Positions 50,774-59,493 of a DNA stretch of 64,000 nt are shown here, piece after piece. Under the pieces are notes generated by a model. That model was given only the letters and a program-made list of their open reading frames with translations. It had not been told where the DNA came from and searched no databases. Numbering within the stretch: position 1 is the stretch's first letter; each line of letters opens with the position of its first letter. Origin of the DNA: UBA7672 sp964550535 (GTDB lineage Bacteria; Pseudomonadota; Alphaproteobacteria; Caulobacterales; Hyphomonadaceae); the NCBI GenBank assembly GCA_964550535.1, contig CAZJZQ010000001.1:1-64000 (forward strand). The letters run 5' to 3'. The position numbers and the translations under genes are program-made.

Positions 50774-52702
50774 TTATCTCGGCGCGAGAATGTCATCGAG
50801 AAGCGCAGGCTTGCCTTCGATCCTCTCAAGCTTCGGGTATTTAAGTCCGCCGGTATAGTTGATCTTCACCGGGCGGATCCTGTCGCCGACACGCACTGTC
50901 AGATCGACGGAAGACTTGCCGCTGGCCGTCTCGGCAATCGCTTCCTTCAGGCGGTCGGCGGTGTAGGTGCGGCCATTTACGCTGACGATTGTTCCTGCCG
51001 TGGAAAGGCCGGCGTTGAACGCGGGACCTTCCCACATCACGTTAGTGATGTCGCCGGCAGCGCTCGCCGTCAGTCCGATTGAGTAGCTATGGTTGGCGGC
51101 CCGGGTTCGTGCTTCCGTCGTCGCCTGAACACTGTTCGGCCTGTCCTGATAGACGAGCCGGTAGCCGCCACGTTCGATGCCGTCGAGCGGGGCTTGCGGC
51201 GCCACCGCATCGACCCGTCCGCGCAGGAACCCGCTCCAGTCCATGCGGTCAACTGAACTCAGCGCGTCCGTTAGATCTTCGAACGTGTAGGTGAGCTGCC
51301 CCCAGTCGCCGTCATTCATGCCGAAGAAGGTGCGGGCGAAATCATCGAGAGAACGCTTCCCGCCCGTTCGCTCACGAATAAGCGTATCGACATCCAGCCA
51401 GATGAGCAGTCCCTCGGAATAGTAGTCCTCGCTACGCTGCCAGGAACTCCAGGGCAGCGAGCGCCTCGCCGCGATTACAGGGTCCTGCACAGTGTCGCTG
51501 AGCGGCCGCCAGTTACGCCCCGTGCGGGTCTGGTAGAGCGCCGCCGTATTCGCCATCGTATCCAGCGCCTGTTGCCTGGTCACAAAGCCGGAGCGGGCCG
51601 CCAGCACATGCCCCCAGTATTGTGTCTGTCCTTCATAAACCCACAGCAGGCTGCCGCGCATGGGCGTGTTATAGTGCGGCGTCCAAAGATCGGCGGGCCG
51701 CCGGTATTTCCCATTCCACGAGTGCACATACTCATGCGCCAGCAGGTCCTTCGAGATAAAGGCCGAGTTCCAGGCTGTGAAATATCCCGATGTCACGCCA
51801 TTGCTGCTGGAGCGCTGGTGCTCGATGCCGGATGTGGCGAGCACGTCGCTGACCGAGAGCAGAAAATCATAGTGGTCGAAGTGGCGGGCGCCGAACAATT
51901 TGTCGGCTTGAACCACAAGCGTCCGCAAAGTCCGGATTGCATCATCGGACGCAGCGACCATTTCGGGCGTATCGCCAAACGCGTTGAGGGTCACACGCGA
52001 CCGCCCGCCGGGATCGAGATCCCAGGTGAGCATGTTCCGGCCTGCGTAGAGCGGCGAGTCGAGCAGCGTCTCGAAGGACACCGGTTTGAACGTCACGATA
52101 TCTCCCTCGTGCGCCGCCGTTTCCAGCGCCGTCGCAAAGTTCCAACCCTCCGGCAGTTTGAGCGTCACGTCGAAGGGGATGCGGCGAGCATAGTGCCCAG
52201 CGGGATACAGCGCCGTCTGGTACCAGTTCAGCCGCAGCATTTCGGGCGTAACAATGGCGCCGCCCTGCGCTGACTCAATGGGGGTCAGGAATTGCGCTTC
52301 GACATCTATTGACTTTGCGTCAGGCGGGACATCGACATGGAAGGCGTAAACGCTTCCCGGATCGCGCGTCCATGGAAGCGTCTTCCCGTTCGCCGTAATC
52401 ACCAGCCCGGCATAGTTATAGATCGGACCGCGTGGCGCATGGTTGCCGGGGATCCACTCGGGGTAGAGCAGGGTCACGCGCCCGGAGCGAGCGACAGGGA
52501 TGGTCTGCCGGATACGCCAGAGCTGCCGTTCCACGTCTGACGTATCGACGTGCAATTGTATGGTTCCGGGATAAGTCACATCGCGCGCAACGGGCAGCGC
52601 AGCGGCGGCCGGAGCCGGCCGGGGCTCACTGTTTACAGCCTGGCCAGTCGCAGGAGCCGCAAGGGCGATCAGGAAAGTGAAGGCGGCAATGATCGTTTTC
52701 AC
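50774..52702 (-). CDS. M61-family metallopeptidase (glycyl aminopeptidase-like) with PDZ domain
   Basis: 642 residues with a signal peptide (MKTIIAAFTFLIALAAPATG, cleavage near GQA). The zinc motif LLAHEYVHSWNGKYR (H-E-x2-H) is at about residues 325-337, followed by the Glu ligand in LLWVYEGQTQYWG. The C-terminal ~120 residues look like a PDZ-type domain (EGPAFNAGLSTAGTIVSVNG). The N-terminal beta-domain opens DVTYPGTIQLHVDTSDVERQ. M61 enzymes such as the Sphingomonas glycyl aminopeptidase are periplasmic. Convergent with the remnant at 50503-50769 across a 4-base gap. Confidence 0.94.
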   Translation of the reverse strand: MKTIIAAFTFLIALAAPATGQAVNSEPRPAPAAAALPVARDVTYPGTIQLHVDTSDVERQLWRIRQTIPVARSGRVTLLYPEWIPGNHAPRGPIYNYAGLVITANGKTLPWTRDPGSVYAFHVDVPPDAKSIDVEAQFLTPIESAQGGAIVTPEMLRLNWYQTALYPAGHYARRIPFDVTLKLPEGWNFATALETAAHEGDIVTFKPVSFETLLDSPLYAGRNMLTWDLDPGGRSRVTLNAFGDTPEMVAASDDAIRTLRTLVVQADKLFGARHFDHYDFLLSVSDVLATSGIEHQRSSSNGVTSGYFTAWNSAFISKDLLAHEYVHSWNGKYRRPADLWTPHYNTPMRGSLLWVYEGQTQYWGHVLAARSGFVTRQQALDTMANTAALYQTRTGRNWRPLSDTVQDPVIAARRSLPWSSWQRSEDYYSEGLLIWLDVDTLIRERTGGKRSLDDFARTFFGMNDGDWGQLTYTFEDLTDALSSVDRMDWSGFLRGRVDAVAPQAPLDGIERGGYRLVYQDRPNSVQATTEARTRAANHSYSIGLTASAAGDITNVMWEGPAFNAGLSTAGTIVSVNGRTYTADRLKEAIAETASGKSSVDLTVRVGDRIRPVKINYTGGLKYPKLERIEGKPALLDDILAPR

Positions 52703-52884
52703 GGTGGTTGCGGTCCTCTGGCGTGCCGGACATGAAATTGATCCGACCGCGCCGCCCCTGACAACCTCTAACAGCGGTCAGAGGGGCGCCGCCCACTGGA
52801 ACCCATACGGATTCTGGGGCACTTACGGCGCAGACACCGGAACGGACGGCTGAAAACAGCTGCGGCGGGGCGAGGGAGACGCAA

Positions 52885-54540
52885 ATGGAAGTCGGTACTG
52901 GGCGGGATGAAAAGCCCGCGCCGTCCATGCGGACGGTCGTGTTGGCGTCTTCCACCGGAACGGCTTTCGAATGGTACGACTTCTTCATCTATGGCGCGTT
53001 GGCGCCGGTGATCGCCCGAAACTTCTTTTCAGGGCTGGATGAAACTTCGGGCCTCATCGCGGCTCTTGCACTGTTCGCCGCCGGCTTTCTTTTCCGCCCG
53101 CTCGGTGCATTGATTTTCGGCTGGCTGGGCGACCGGTTCGGGCGCAAGGGGGCATTCCTCGCGACCGTCGTGATCATGGGCGGCGCAACCTTCGCCATTG
53201 GCCTTCTGCCCACCTATGATCAGGCCGGTCCGGTCGGCACAATTCTACTTATCATCATCCGCATCCTGCAGGGGCTCGCGCTCGGCGGAGAATATGGCGG
53301 CGCAGCGATCTACGTGGCCGAGCATGCGTCGCCCCAACGGCGAGGCATGTCCACCGGCTGGATCCAGGCGTCGGCGGCGTTCGGCCTTCTCGGCGCGCAA
53401 GGCGTCGTTCTGCTGACCCGCCTCTATATGGGGGAGGAAACGTTCGTCGACTGGGGATGGCGTATCCCGTTCCTGGTCTCCATCGCCCTGCTGGCCATCT
53501 CCATCTGGATGCGCATGAAACTGAAGGAGAGCCCGGAGTTCGAACGGGCGCGAAAGGAAAACCGGCTCAGCCAGGCGCCATTCCGGGACGTGTTCCTGAA
53601 ATGGAAAAACCTGAAAATCGTGCTGATTGCGCTGCTGTCGATTACTGGCGCGCAGGGCGCCATCTGGTGGTGCACCTTCTCATATTCGCAGATTTTTCTT
53701 GAAACGACGATGAAGATCCAGCCGCTGTTCGCCAACATCGCGCTTGGCGTCGCCACGCTGATCAGCATCCCGCTCTATGTGTTCTTCGCTTGGCTTTCAG
53801 ACAAGATCGGGCGCAAGCCGGTGATCCTGCTCGGTATCGGTCTTGCCGTCGTCGCCATCTTCCCGTCCTTTCAGACGATGGCGCGCGGCGCCAATCCGGT
53901 GCTGTTCGAGGCCATCGATGAGACGCCGGTTACGGTGACCGCTGACCCCGCGACTTGCTCTTTCCAGTTCGACATTCTCGGCCGCGCCAAATGGACAACA
54001 GGCTGCGATATCGCCCGCAATGCATTGCGGGGCGCAGGCGTCGCTTATGATACGGTCGATGCCCCGGCGGGGCAGGTGGCCGAAGTGCATGTCGGCGCCG
54101 CAATCGTTCCGGCCCCCGATGCTTCAGGCACCGGCGCTTCCGGCACGGCTGCAAAAATCACGGCAGAGGTGCGGGCCGCCCTCGCCGACGCGGGTTATCC
54201 TGCGCGTGCGAGGGATGAGCAGATCAACTGGCCGCTGATCGCGCTGGGGCTGTGCTTCATGGTGGTCGCGGCGACCGCGCTCTATGGGCCACAGGCTGCT
54301 GCACTGGTTGAACTCTTCCCCACGCGCGTCCGCTATACAGCCCTGTCCGTGCCGTATCATGTCGGTGTCGGTTGGGTTGGCGGGTTCATGCCGGTCACAG
54401 GTGTCGCACTGGTGGCTGCGACGGGCGATCTGTTCGCCGGTCTTTGGTATCTGATCTTTTTCGCGGTCATCAGCTTTGTTGCATGCCTGTTCATGTTCCC
54501 GGAGACTCGCGGCCGGGATCTGAGGGCGGACGAGCACTGA
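52885..54540 (+). CDS. MFS transporter, MHS (metabolite:H+ symporter) type with a ~110-residue insert
   Basis: 551 residues, 12 predicted membrane helices. GTAFEWYDFFIYGALAPVIA starts helix 1; LGALIFGWLGDRFGRKGAFL is the conserved loop 2-3 motif; GLALGGEYGGAAIYVAEHAS is typical of ShiA/ProP/KgtP-like proteins. Between about residues 338 and 447 there is an extra soluble segment (starting EAIDETPVTVTADPATCSFQ) with two cysteines (TCSF and GCDI), where canonical members have a short loop. It should face the periplasm. The substrate is unknown (organic acid or betaine are family examples). Confidence 0.9.
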   Translation: MEVGTGRDEKPAPSMRTVVLASSTGTAFEWYDFFIYGALAPVIARNFFSGLDETSGLIAALALFAAGFLFRPLGALIFGWLGDRFGRKGAFLATVVIMGGATFAIGLLPTYDQAGPVGTILLIIIRILQGLALGGEYGGAAIYVAEHASPQRRGMSTGWIQASAAFGLLGAQGVVLLTRLYMGEETFVDWGWRIPFLVSIALLAISIWMRMKLKESPEFERARKENRLSQAPFRDVFLKWKNLKIVLIALLSITGAQGAIWWCTFSYSQIFLETTMKIQPLFANIALGVATLISIPLYVFFAWLSDKIGRKPVILLGIGLAVVAIFPSFQTMARGANPVLFEAIDETPVTVTADPATCSFQFDILGRAKWTTGCDIARNALRGAGVAYDTVDAPAGQVAEVHVGAAIVPAPDASGTGASGTAAKITAEVRAALADAGYPARARDEQINWPLIALGLCFMVVAATALYGPQAAALVELFPTRVRYTALSVPYHVGVGWVGGFMPVTGVALVAATGDLFAGLWYLIFFAVISFVACLFMFPETRGRDLRADEH

Positions 54541-54545
54541 GACCG

Positions 54546-55964
54546 TTATCGCGCAGACGCTTTCGGCTGGTCGGCCAGCGGAATAAAAACGCTGGCTCGT
54601 AACCCGCCTCCCGGCCGGTTCTCAAGACGCAATTCGCCGCCATGGGTACGCGCAACCGCGTCGGCGATGGCGAGACCCAGCCCGGCGCCGCCCGTCCTGC
54701 GGCTGCGCGAGTCATCGCCGCGTACAAACGGCCGGGTGACGTTGGCCAATGCGTCGGACGTCATGCCAGGTCCGTTGTCGTCGATGGTGACAACCGCCCT
54801 GTCGCCATCGGGCTGGATCGAAAGCGATGCTGAGCCTGCGTAGGTCAGCGCATTGTCGATCAGATTGCGCAACAGGCGGCGGAAGAGCACCGGCCGGCAT
54901 GCGGCGGGTGTCCGTTGCTTGACGGCAAGTTCAACTGCCGCGCCCGTCTCGGTATAGTCCTCCACCATGTCTTCAACGAGGACCGCGAGATCAATCATCT
55001 GCACCGGCTCCGCTGACCGGCCCCGGCGGGCAAGTTCGAGAATATCGTCCAAGAGCTGCGCGGCTTCTTCGATTGTACGTATCGCCTTCTGACGCTCGGA
55101 TGCGGGCTCCATCGACTCGACCCGTATGCGCAGCGAAGCGAGTGGTGTCCGGAGATCATGCCCAAGAGCCCCAAGCATGACGTCCTTCTCCTTGAGCAAC
55201 TGGCTCACGCGTCGCGTCATTGCGTTGAATGCTTCGAGCGTTTGCTGAACATCGCTGGGGCCTTGCAGTTGCACCTCGCCTGGCTCGGCGTCCGAACCCA
55301 CGCGCGCCGCCGCGGCCGCCATGTCCTTCAGAGGCCGTGACAGGCGGGCCGCAAACCAAAGCGATGCGCCCAGAACGGCCGCGAAAAGAATGAAAGTGTA
55401 CCCTGCCAGCCGGACCACTTCACCGCGAGGCGGCTCCGGGCTGAAGAAAGCCGCGTTCACCCACCGCCCATCGGGTAACTGAGCGGACATAACGACCTCA
55501 TTGCCGCGTCGTATCTCTCCGCCGGCAGGCGAAGGGCGGGTGCTTTCGAGCCGGCTGGTTCCCCCGGCAGGGGGCATCCGTGGTCTGTCGGGCCGTACTG
55601 CCGGCGTAATGGCTGCACGGATATCGACTGGCGCATCACCGGACTGGTTGAACGCGTTCCGCAAGCGTCCTTCCAGCTTGCTGTTGCGCGGCAGGTCACG
55701 CTCATCGATCATGTTGCGTTCGGCTATGCTGAACCGGGTTCCGCCACGACCGAACGCGGCCGCTCTCTGGGATGGCGGGTTGGCGTATATGTCGTGCGTC
55801 AGGTCAACGAAACGGGCCATCGCGGGGCCCGTCGCTTCGATCATGGCGGCGCGCGAACGCTCGGAAACCAGGAGCAAAAAGTTCACAAGGCTTGCCGCCA
55901 GCAAAGCGATCGCCATCACGAGGGCCATCTGGCCAAACAGATTGCGCGGTAGGATACGCATCAC
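54546..55964 (-). CDS. Sensor histidine kinase
   Basis: 472 residues. Two membrane helices (about 12-34 and 190-212) bracket a ~155-residue periplasmic domain that is poor in recognisable motifs. A HAMP segment (RLSRPLKDMAAAAARVGSDA), HisKA with H269 (GHDLRTPLASLRIRVES) and an ATPase domain (N box RNLIDNALTYAG, G1 DNGPGMTSD, G2 GGAGLGLAIADA) follow. It overlaps the upstream regulator by 4 bases. No obvious target gene is next to it except an EF-hand gene further upstream, so its signal is open. Confidence 0.93.
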   Translation of the reverse strand: MMRILPRNLFGQMALVMAIALLAASLVNFLLLVSERSRAAMIEATGPAMARFVDLTHDIYANPPSQRAAAFGRGGTRFSIAERNMIDERDLPRNSKLEGRLRNAFNQSGDAPVDIRAAITPAVRPDRPRMPPAGGTSRLESTRPSPAGGEIRRGNEVVMSAQLPDGRWVNAAFFSPEPPRGEVVRLAGYTFILFAAVLGASLWFAARLSRPLKDMAAAAARVGSDAEPGEVQLQGPSDVQQTLEAFNAMTRRVSQLLKEKDVMLGALGHDLRTPLASLRIRVESMEPASERQKAIRTIEEAAQLLDDILELARRGRSAEPVQMIDLAVLVEDMVEDYTETGAAVELAVKQRTPAACRPVLFRRLLRNLIDNALTYAGSASLSIQPDGDRAVVTIDDNGPGMTSDALANVTRPFVRGDDSRSRRTGGAGLGLAIADAVARTHGGELRLENRPGGGLRASVFIPLADQPKASAR

Positions 55965-56674
55965 AGCTGCCGCACTTCTATCGCGAATGAATATCCGCCG
56001 CCCCAGACAGTTTTGATATAGCGTGGGTTCTTGGCGTCGGTTTCGATCTTGCGGCGCAAGCGGCTGATCTGATTGTCGATGCTGCGGTCGAAAACGCCAG
56101 CATCGCGGCCTTGGGTAATGTCGAGAAGCTGATCTCGGGTCAGCACGATCCGCGGCCGCTCCAGCAGCGCTAACAGCAAGCTGTATTCGCCAGTGGAGAG
56201 CGGCACGCTCAAACCGTCCGCTCCCACCAGTTCACGTTCACCCGTTTTCAGGACCCAGTCGCCAAACGCGTAGTTAGGACTATCCCCTGGCATCTGTTTC
56301 GGCGGCAGACTGTTCGCCCGGCGCAGCACAGCCTTCACGCGCGCGAGCAGTTCTCTCGGCGAAAACGGTTTCACCACATAGTCGTCGGCTCCAACTTCGA
56401 GCCCCAGAATGCGGTCCAGTTCTTCGGATCTGGCCGTGAGCAGGATCACAGGCTGATTGCTGGTCGCGCGGATGTGCCGGCAGAGGCTCAGCCCATCTTC
56501 CCCCGGCATCATGATGTCCGCAATCACGAGATCGTAAGCGCCTACCGATAGCAACTGCCGCGCCTCGGAGGCGTCTCGCGCGCCTCTGACGCGAAACTGG
56601 TTGTTCTCGAAATACTCGACCAGCGGATCGCGGATCGAGGCTTCGTCTTCGACAATCAAGATGTTGTGGGACAT
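55961..56674 (-). CDS. OmpR-family response regulator
   Basis: 237 residues. Receiver domain with D53 (LVIADIMMPGEDG), the E10/D-type pocket (VEDEAS), the TAR switch and K102 (VVKPFSPREL); a winged helix in the C-terminal 100 residues (RIVLTRDQLLDI, DNQISRLRRKIE, TVWGGGYSF). It pairs with the downstream kinase, overlapping by 4 bases (ATGA). The 113-base gap to the EF-hand gene is compatible with that gene having its own promoter; a regulatory link is speculative. Confidence 0.94.
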   Translation of the reverse strand: MSHNILIVEDEASIRDPLVEYFENNQFRVRGARDASEARQLLSVGAYDLVIADIMMPGEDGLSLCRHIRATSNQPVILLTARSEELDRILGLEVGADDYVVKPFSPRELLARVKAVLRRANSLPPKQMPGDSPNYAFGDWVLKTGERELVGADGLSVPLSTGEYSLLLALLERPRIVLTRDQLLDITQGRDAGVFDRSIDNQISRLRRKIETDAKNPRYIKTVWGGGYSFAIEVRQL

Positions 56675-56787
56675 GCAGCATCATACCTGAAACGGGATGC
56701 AGCCTGCGCATCCCCGGTCAAGGATGCAACAGGCTGCGGAGCCGGCGGTGCCGGTCAGGGACGCGGGCCTCAGCCGCCGGCTCTCAA

Positions 56788-57372
56788 TCAGCGGTTAGGG
56801 CGCAGCGCCTGCAACTCGCTGATTGTCACCGTCCCATCCTTGTTGCTGTCTGCGCGGGTGAACGCTTCAGTCGGCCGGACGCTGAACTCCGCAAAGCTGA
56901 TCTTTCCGTCACCGTCCGAGTCGCCGCGGGCGGGGCGGTCGCCGGCCTGCTCGCCGCGGCCAGGGCCGCCGGGGCCGCGCATACCGCGCGGGCCATCAAC
57001 GCCGCGTCCGCCCATGCCATTGCGCTTTGACCCAGCATCCAGTTCAGCCTGCGTCAGTTTGCCGTCGCCATCCTTGTCCATGGCCGCAAACCGCTCCGCC
57101 TTGGCCTGCTGTGCATGAGCATCACGGGCCGCCTTCTTTTCTTCGTTGGTCGCGAAGCCATCGCGATTGGTGTCGAGTTCGTTGAAGCGCGCGCGCAACG
57201 CAGTATCGAACTCCTGCCGGGTAAGCTTCCCGTCGGCATTGGAGTCAAACTGGAGCAACCCGTACCCGGCGGGCCCGCCGGGCCCGGAGCCACGCTGGGC
57301 GATGGCGGCGCTGCCAGCCGTGGCGGCGACGATAACGATGGCGGCGGCGGAAGCAGCAATTCGGCGTTTCAT
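56788..57372 (-). CDS. Secreted EF-hand protein with five Ca2+-binding loops
   Basis: 194 residues with a signal peptide (MKRRIAASAAAIVIVAATAG, cleavage near AIA). Five canonical 12-residue EF-hand loops are seen: DSNADGKLTRQE (43-54), DTNRDGFATNEE (67-78), DKDGDGKLTQAE (99-110), DSDGDGKISFAE (151-162) and DSNKDGTVTISE (175-186). All have Asp/Asn at the 1-3-5 positions and Glu at 12. A Gly/Arg-rich linker separates loops 3 and 4 (118-150). It probably binds calcium in the periplasm or outside. Upstream of the two-component operon on the same strand. Confidence 0.93.
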   Translation of the reverse strand: MKRRIAASAAAIVIVAATAGSAAIAQRGSGPGGPAGYGLLQFDSNADGKLTRQEFDTALRARFNELDTNRDGFATNEEKKAARDAHAQQAKAERFAAMDKDGDGKLTQAELDAGSKRNGMGGRGVDGPRGMRGPGGPGRGEQAGDRPARGDSDGDGKISFAEFSVRPTEAFTRADSNKDGTVTISELQALRPNR

Positions 57373-57507
57373 CGGATGTTTCCTTTTCCAGCGGCGAGGG
57401 AGCGCCGTTGGAACCTGTCTGACAGATGAGTGTCGCAGGAGTACGCCCGTAAAACCCGTTATTGTCGCAAAGTGTCACCCGCTGGCGCCGCAATAGCGGC
57501 GATGCGC

Positions 57508-58161
57508 CTAGAACCCGAAGGTTTGCGAGAACCAGTCGTAAATGCGCGGGAGGAACGCCACAAATCCGATGGTCACGATAGCAACGGCCAACGTTGCGGC
57601 GATGGAGCCGATTATCCCGATGATGACAATTACGCCATCGCGCTCGGCAAGGCCCATCCCGAGGACGGCGCAGGCGAGCGCTGGAGGAAAATTCCCTCCC
57701 GGCGGCAGCGGCAGGATCAGGATGACGGCCATGATCAGAACCACCAGGCCTACAAGCACCGTTCCCGCAGGCCCCGTCATGAACAGCAATCTGGGCTTGG
57801 CCAGCCGTTCCACCGATTCAAGCCTCCGCTGGATTTTCAGAAGTCCGGCGACCAAAGCCCTCCGGGCGAAACTCTTGCGGGCCATCAACCCAGGCAGCCA
57901 CAGTTCCTGCCGGCCCAGAACCATCTGGAGGGACACGATCAGCAGCGCGATCCCGACAATCGTGGGAACGCCCGGCGGCATCGGCAGCACGGAGAACAGG
58001 GAGAATATCAGCACCGCCAGCCCGAACGCCCGGGCGTCCAGCGCATCGGCGATTTCACCCACGCTGATGCGTTCCGCCTCGCCTTCGACGGCGCGCAGAA
58101 GCAGGGCGGAAGTCCGCGCCCCGCCGCCGTGATTCGGCGCTATTGCAGCATCAGTCTCCAT
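57508..58161 (-). CDS. ExoD family membrane protein
   Basis: 217 residues of the exopolysaccharide synthesis ExoD family (PF06055), named from a Rhizobium mutant with altered exopolysaccharide and alkaline sensitivity. Several hydrophobic segments (AVLIFSLFSVLPMPPGVPTI; VGLVVLIMAVILILPLPPGG; VIVIIGIIGSIAATLAVA) suggest four or more inner-membrane helices. LDARAFGLAVLIFSLFSVLP matches the family start. No exopolysaccharide genes are nearby. It is divergent from secF. Confidence 0.86.
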   Translation of the reverse strand: METDAAIAPNHGGGARTSALLLRAVEGEAERISVGEIADALDARAFGLAVLIFSLFSVLPMPPGVPTIVGIALLIVSLQMVLGRQELWLPGLMARKSFARRALVAGLLKIQRRLESVERLAKPRLLFMTGPAGTVLVGLVVLIMAVILILPLPPGGNFPPALACAVLGMGLAERDGVIVIIGIIGSIAATLAVAIVTIGFVAFLPRIYDWFSQTFGF

Positions 58162-58397
58162 TCGGAGGCATTTCCCCTGGACGGGCCAGATTTGGGGGAG
58201 GTGGGCGGTTTTTTTAAGCCTCCGGCCAGTCCGATCTGGTCTATCTTGTGGGCGGGAGCCTTCCTTCTGCGCTCAAGCCAAGTCCAGAGCCCATCAGCGA
58301 AATTTCTTGAATGGCGCTTTTTGGTCGCTACTGGTACCCCCTTAACCCCGGTCCGCCCCGACGGTAGAGCGGTCATAGAGCATTTCGAGAGGCGCCC

Positions 58398-59348
58398 ATG
58401 TGGTGGGACAAACCCGGTAAAGTGAAACCGCAGACGGAACCCAAGCCGTATCCGTTCATGCGGCTGCGTTTTCCAGGGTTTATCCTGACGGCGCTGATCA
58501 TCATCGCGACCACCGTGTCGCTGGCGACCCGGGGCTTGAACCTCGGCCTCGACTTTACCGGCGGCATTCTCATTGAGGCCGAGCGGGCCGAGCCGTTCGA
58601 TTTCGCCACCGTACGCGAGCAGATCAACGACCTGGGTTTCAGCGAAAGCCAGGTTACAGAATCCGACGCGGGGCGTGTGGCGATTATCCGCCTCGCGGTG
58701 GACACGACCGGTTCGGACGTCGAAGCTGCGACCCGGCAGGTTGAATCGGCGCTCGGGCAGGGGGTGACGATCCGCAAGACGGATGCTGTTGGCCCCAAGG
58801 TCAGCGGCGAACTGATGCAAAAGGGCATCCTGGCCAGCGTCCTCGCCTGTCTCGCCATTGGCGCCTACATCTGGCTCCGTTTCGAATCGAAATTCGGCTG
58901 GGCGGCCTTCCTGACCACCTTCCATGACGTTTATGGGGTCATCGGCCTGTTCTCGATCACTCAGATGACGTTTGACCTGACGATTGTGGCTGGCGTGCTC
59001 ACGGTGGCAGGCTACTCGATCAACGACACGGTCGTGGTCTTCGACCGCATTCGCGAGATGTTACGGAAATTCAAGAAACTGCCGCTGCCCGAAATCATCG
59101 ACATCGCCATCACCTCAACCCTGACACGAACGTTGATCACCTCAATCGCCACACTGCTGGCGACAGCCTCGATGATCGTGCTCGGCGGGCCGGTGTTGTT
59201 CGGTCTAGCCGTGTCGATCACGTTCGGCATCATGGTGGGCACGTACTCGTCCATCTTCGTGGCCGCGCCGATGCTGATGCACCTGCCGGGACGTATTCCC
59301 GGCTCCAAGCTCGCGCAAGGCGATCAGGCGGCGCCGGCTGCTACATAG
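58398..59348 (+). CDS. secF: Protein translocase subunit SecF
   Basis: 316 residues. Six membrane helices are evident with the family motifs LNLGLDFTGGILIEA (periplasmic loop), GPKVSGELMQKGI, FHDVYGVIGLFS and GYSINDTVVVFDRIREMLR. SecF assists preprotein release at SecYEG using the proton gradient, normally with SecD. Here no secD or yajC is adjacent: ExoD lies on the other side and dctA downstream. Only the SecF module is present, not an SecDF fusion. A TTAACC element is 50 bases upstream. Confidence 0.95.
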   Translation: MWWDKPGKVKPQTEPKPYPFMRLRFPGFILTALIIIATTVSLATRGLNLGLDFTGGILIEAERAEPFDFATVREQINDLGFSESQVTESDAGRVAIIRLAVDTTGSDVEAATRQVESALGQGVTIRKTDAVGPKVSGELMQKGILASVLACLAIGAYIWLRFESKFGWAAFLTTFHDVYGVIGLFSITQMTFDLTIVAGVLTVAGYSINDTVVVFDRIREMLRKFKKLPLPEIIDIAITSTLTRTLITSIATLLATASMIVLGGPVLFGLAVSITFGIMVGTYSSIFVAAPMLMHLPGRIPGSKLAQGDQAAPAAT

Positions 59349-59410
59349 GCGGCGTCTGCTTTTGACTGGTCAGCAAGCGTATCGGCTGCCTATTGTGACG
59401 CTGGGATAAA

Positions 59411-59430
59411 GGGCCGGCAAAGACCGGCCC
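59411..59430 (+). terminator. Hairpin between secF and dctA
   Basis: A 7-bp stem GGGCCGG/CCGGCCC (59411-59417 with 59424-59430, CAAAGA loop) lies 63 bases after the secF stop. No T-run follows, so termination strength is doubtful. Confidence 0.35.
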
Positions 59431-59493
59431 ATGGGCGCCATACCCCCGGGGAGGGGTGCATACGCGCTCCCGTTCGGGGCGGAGGGGTGATTG

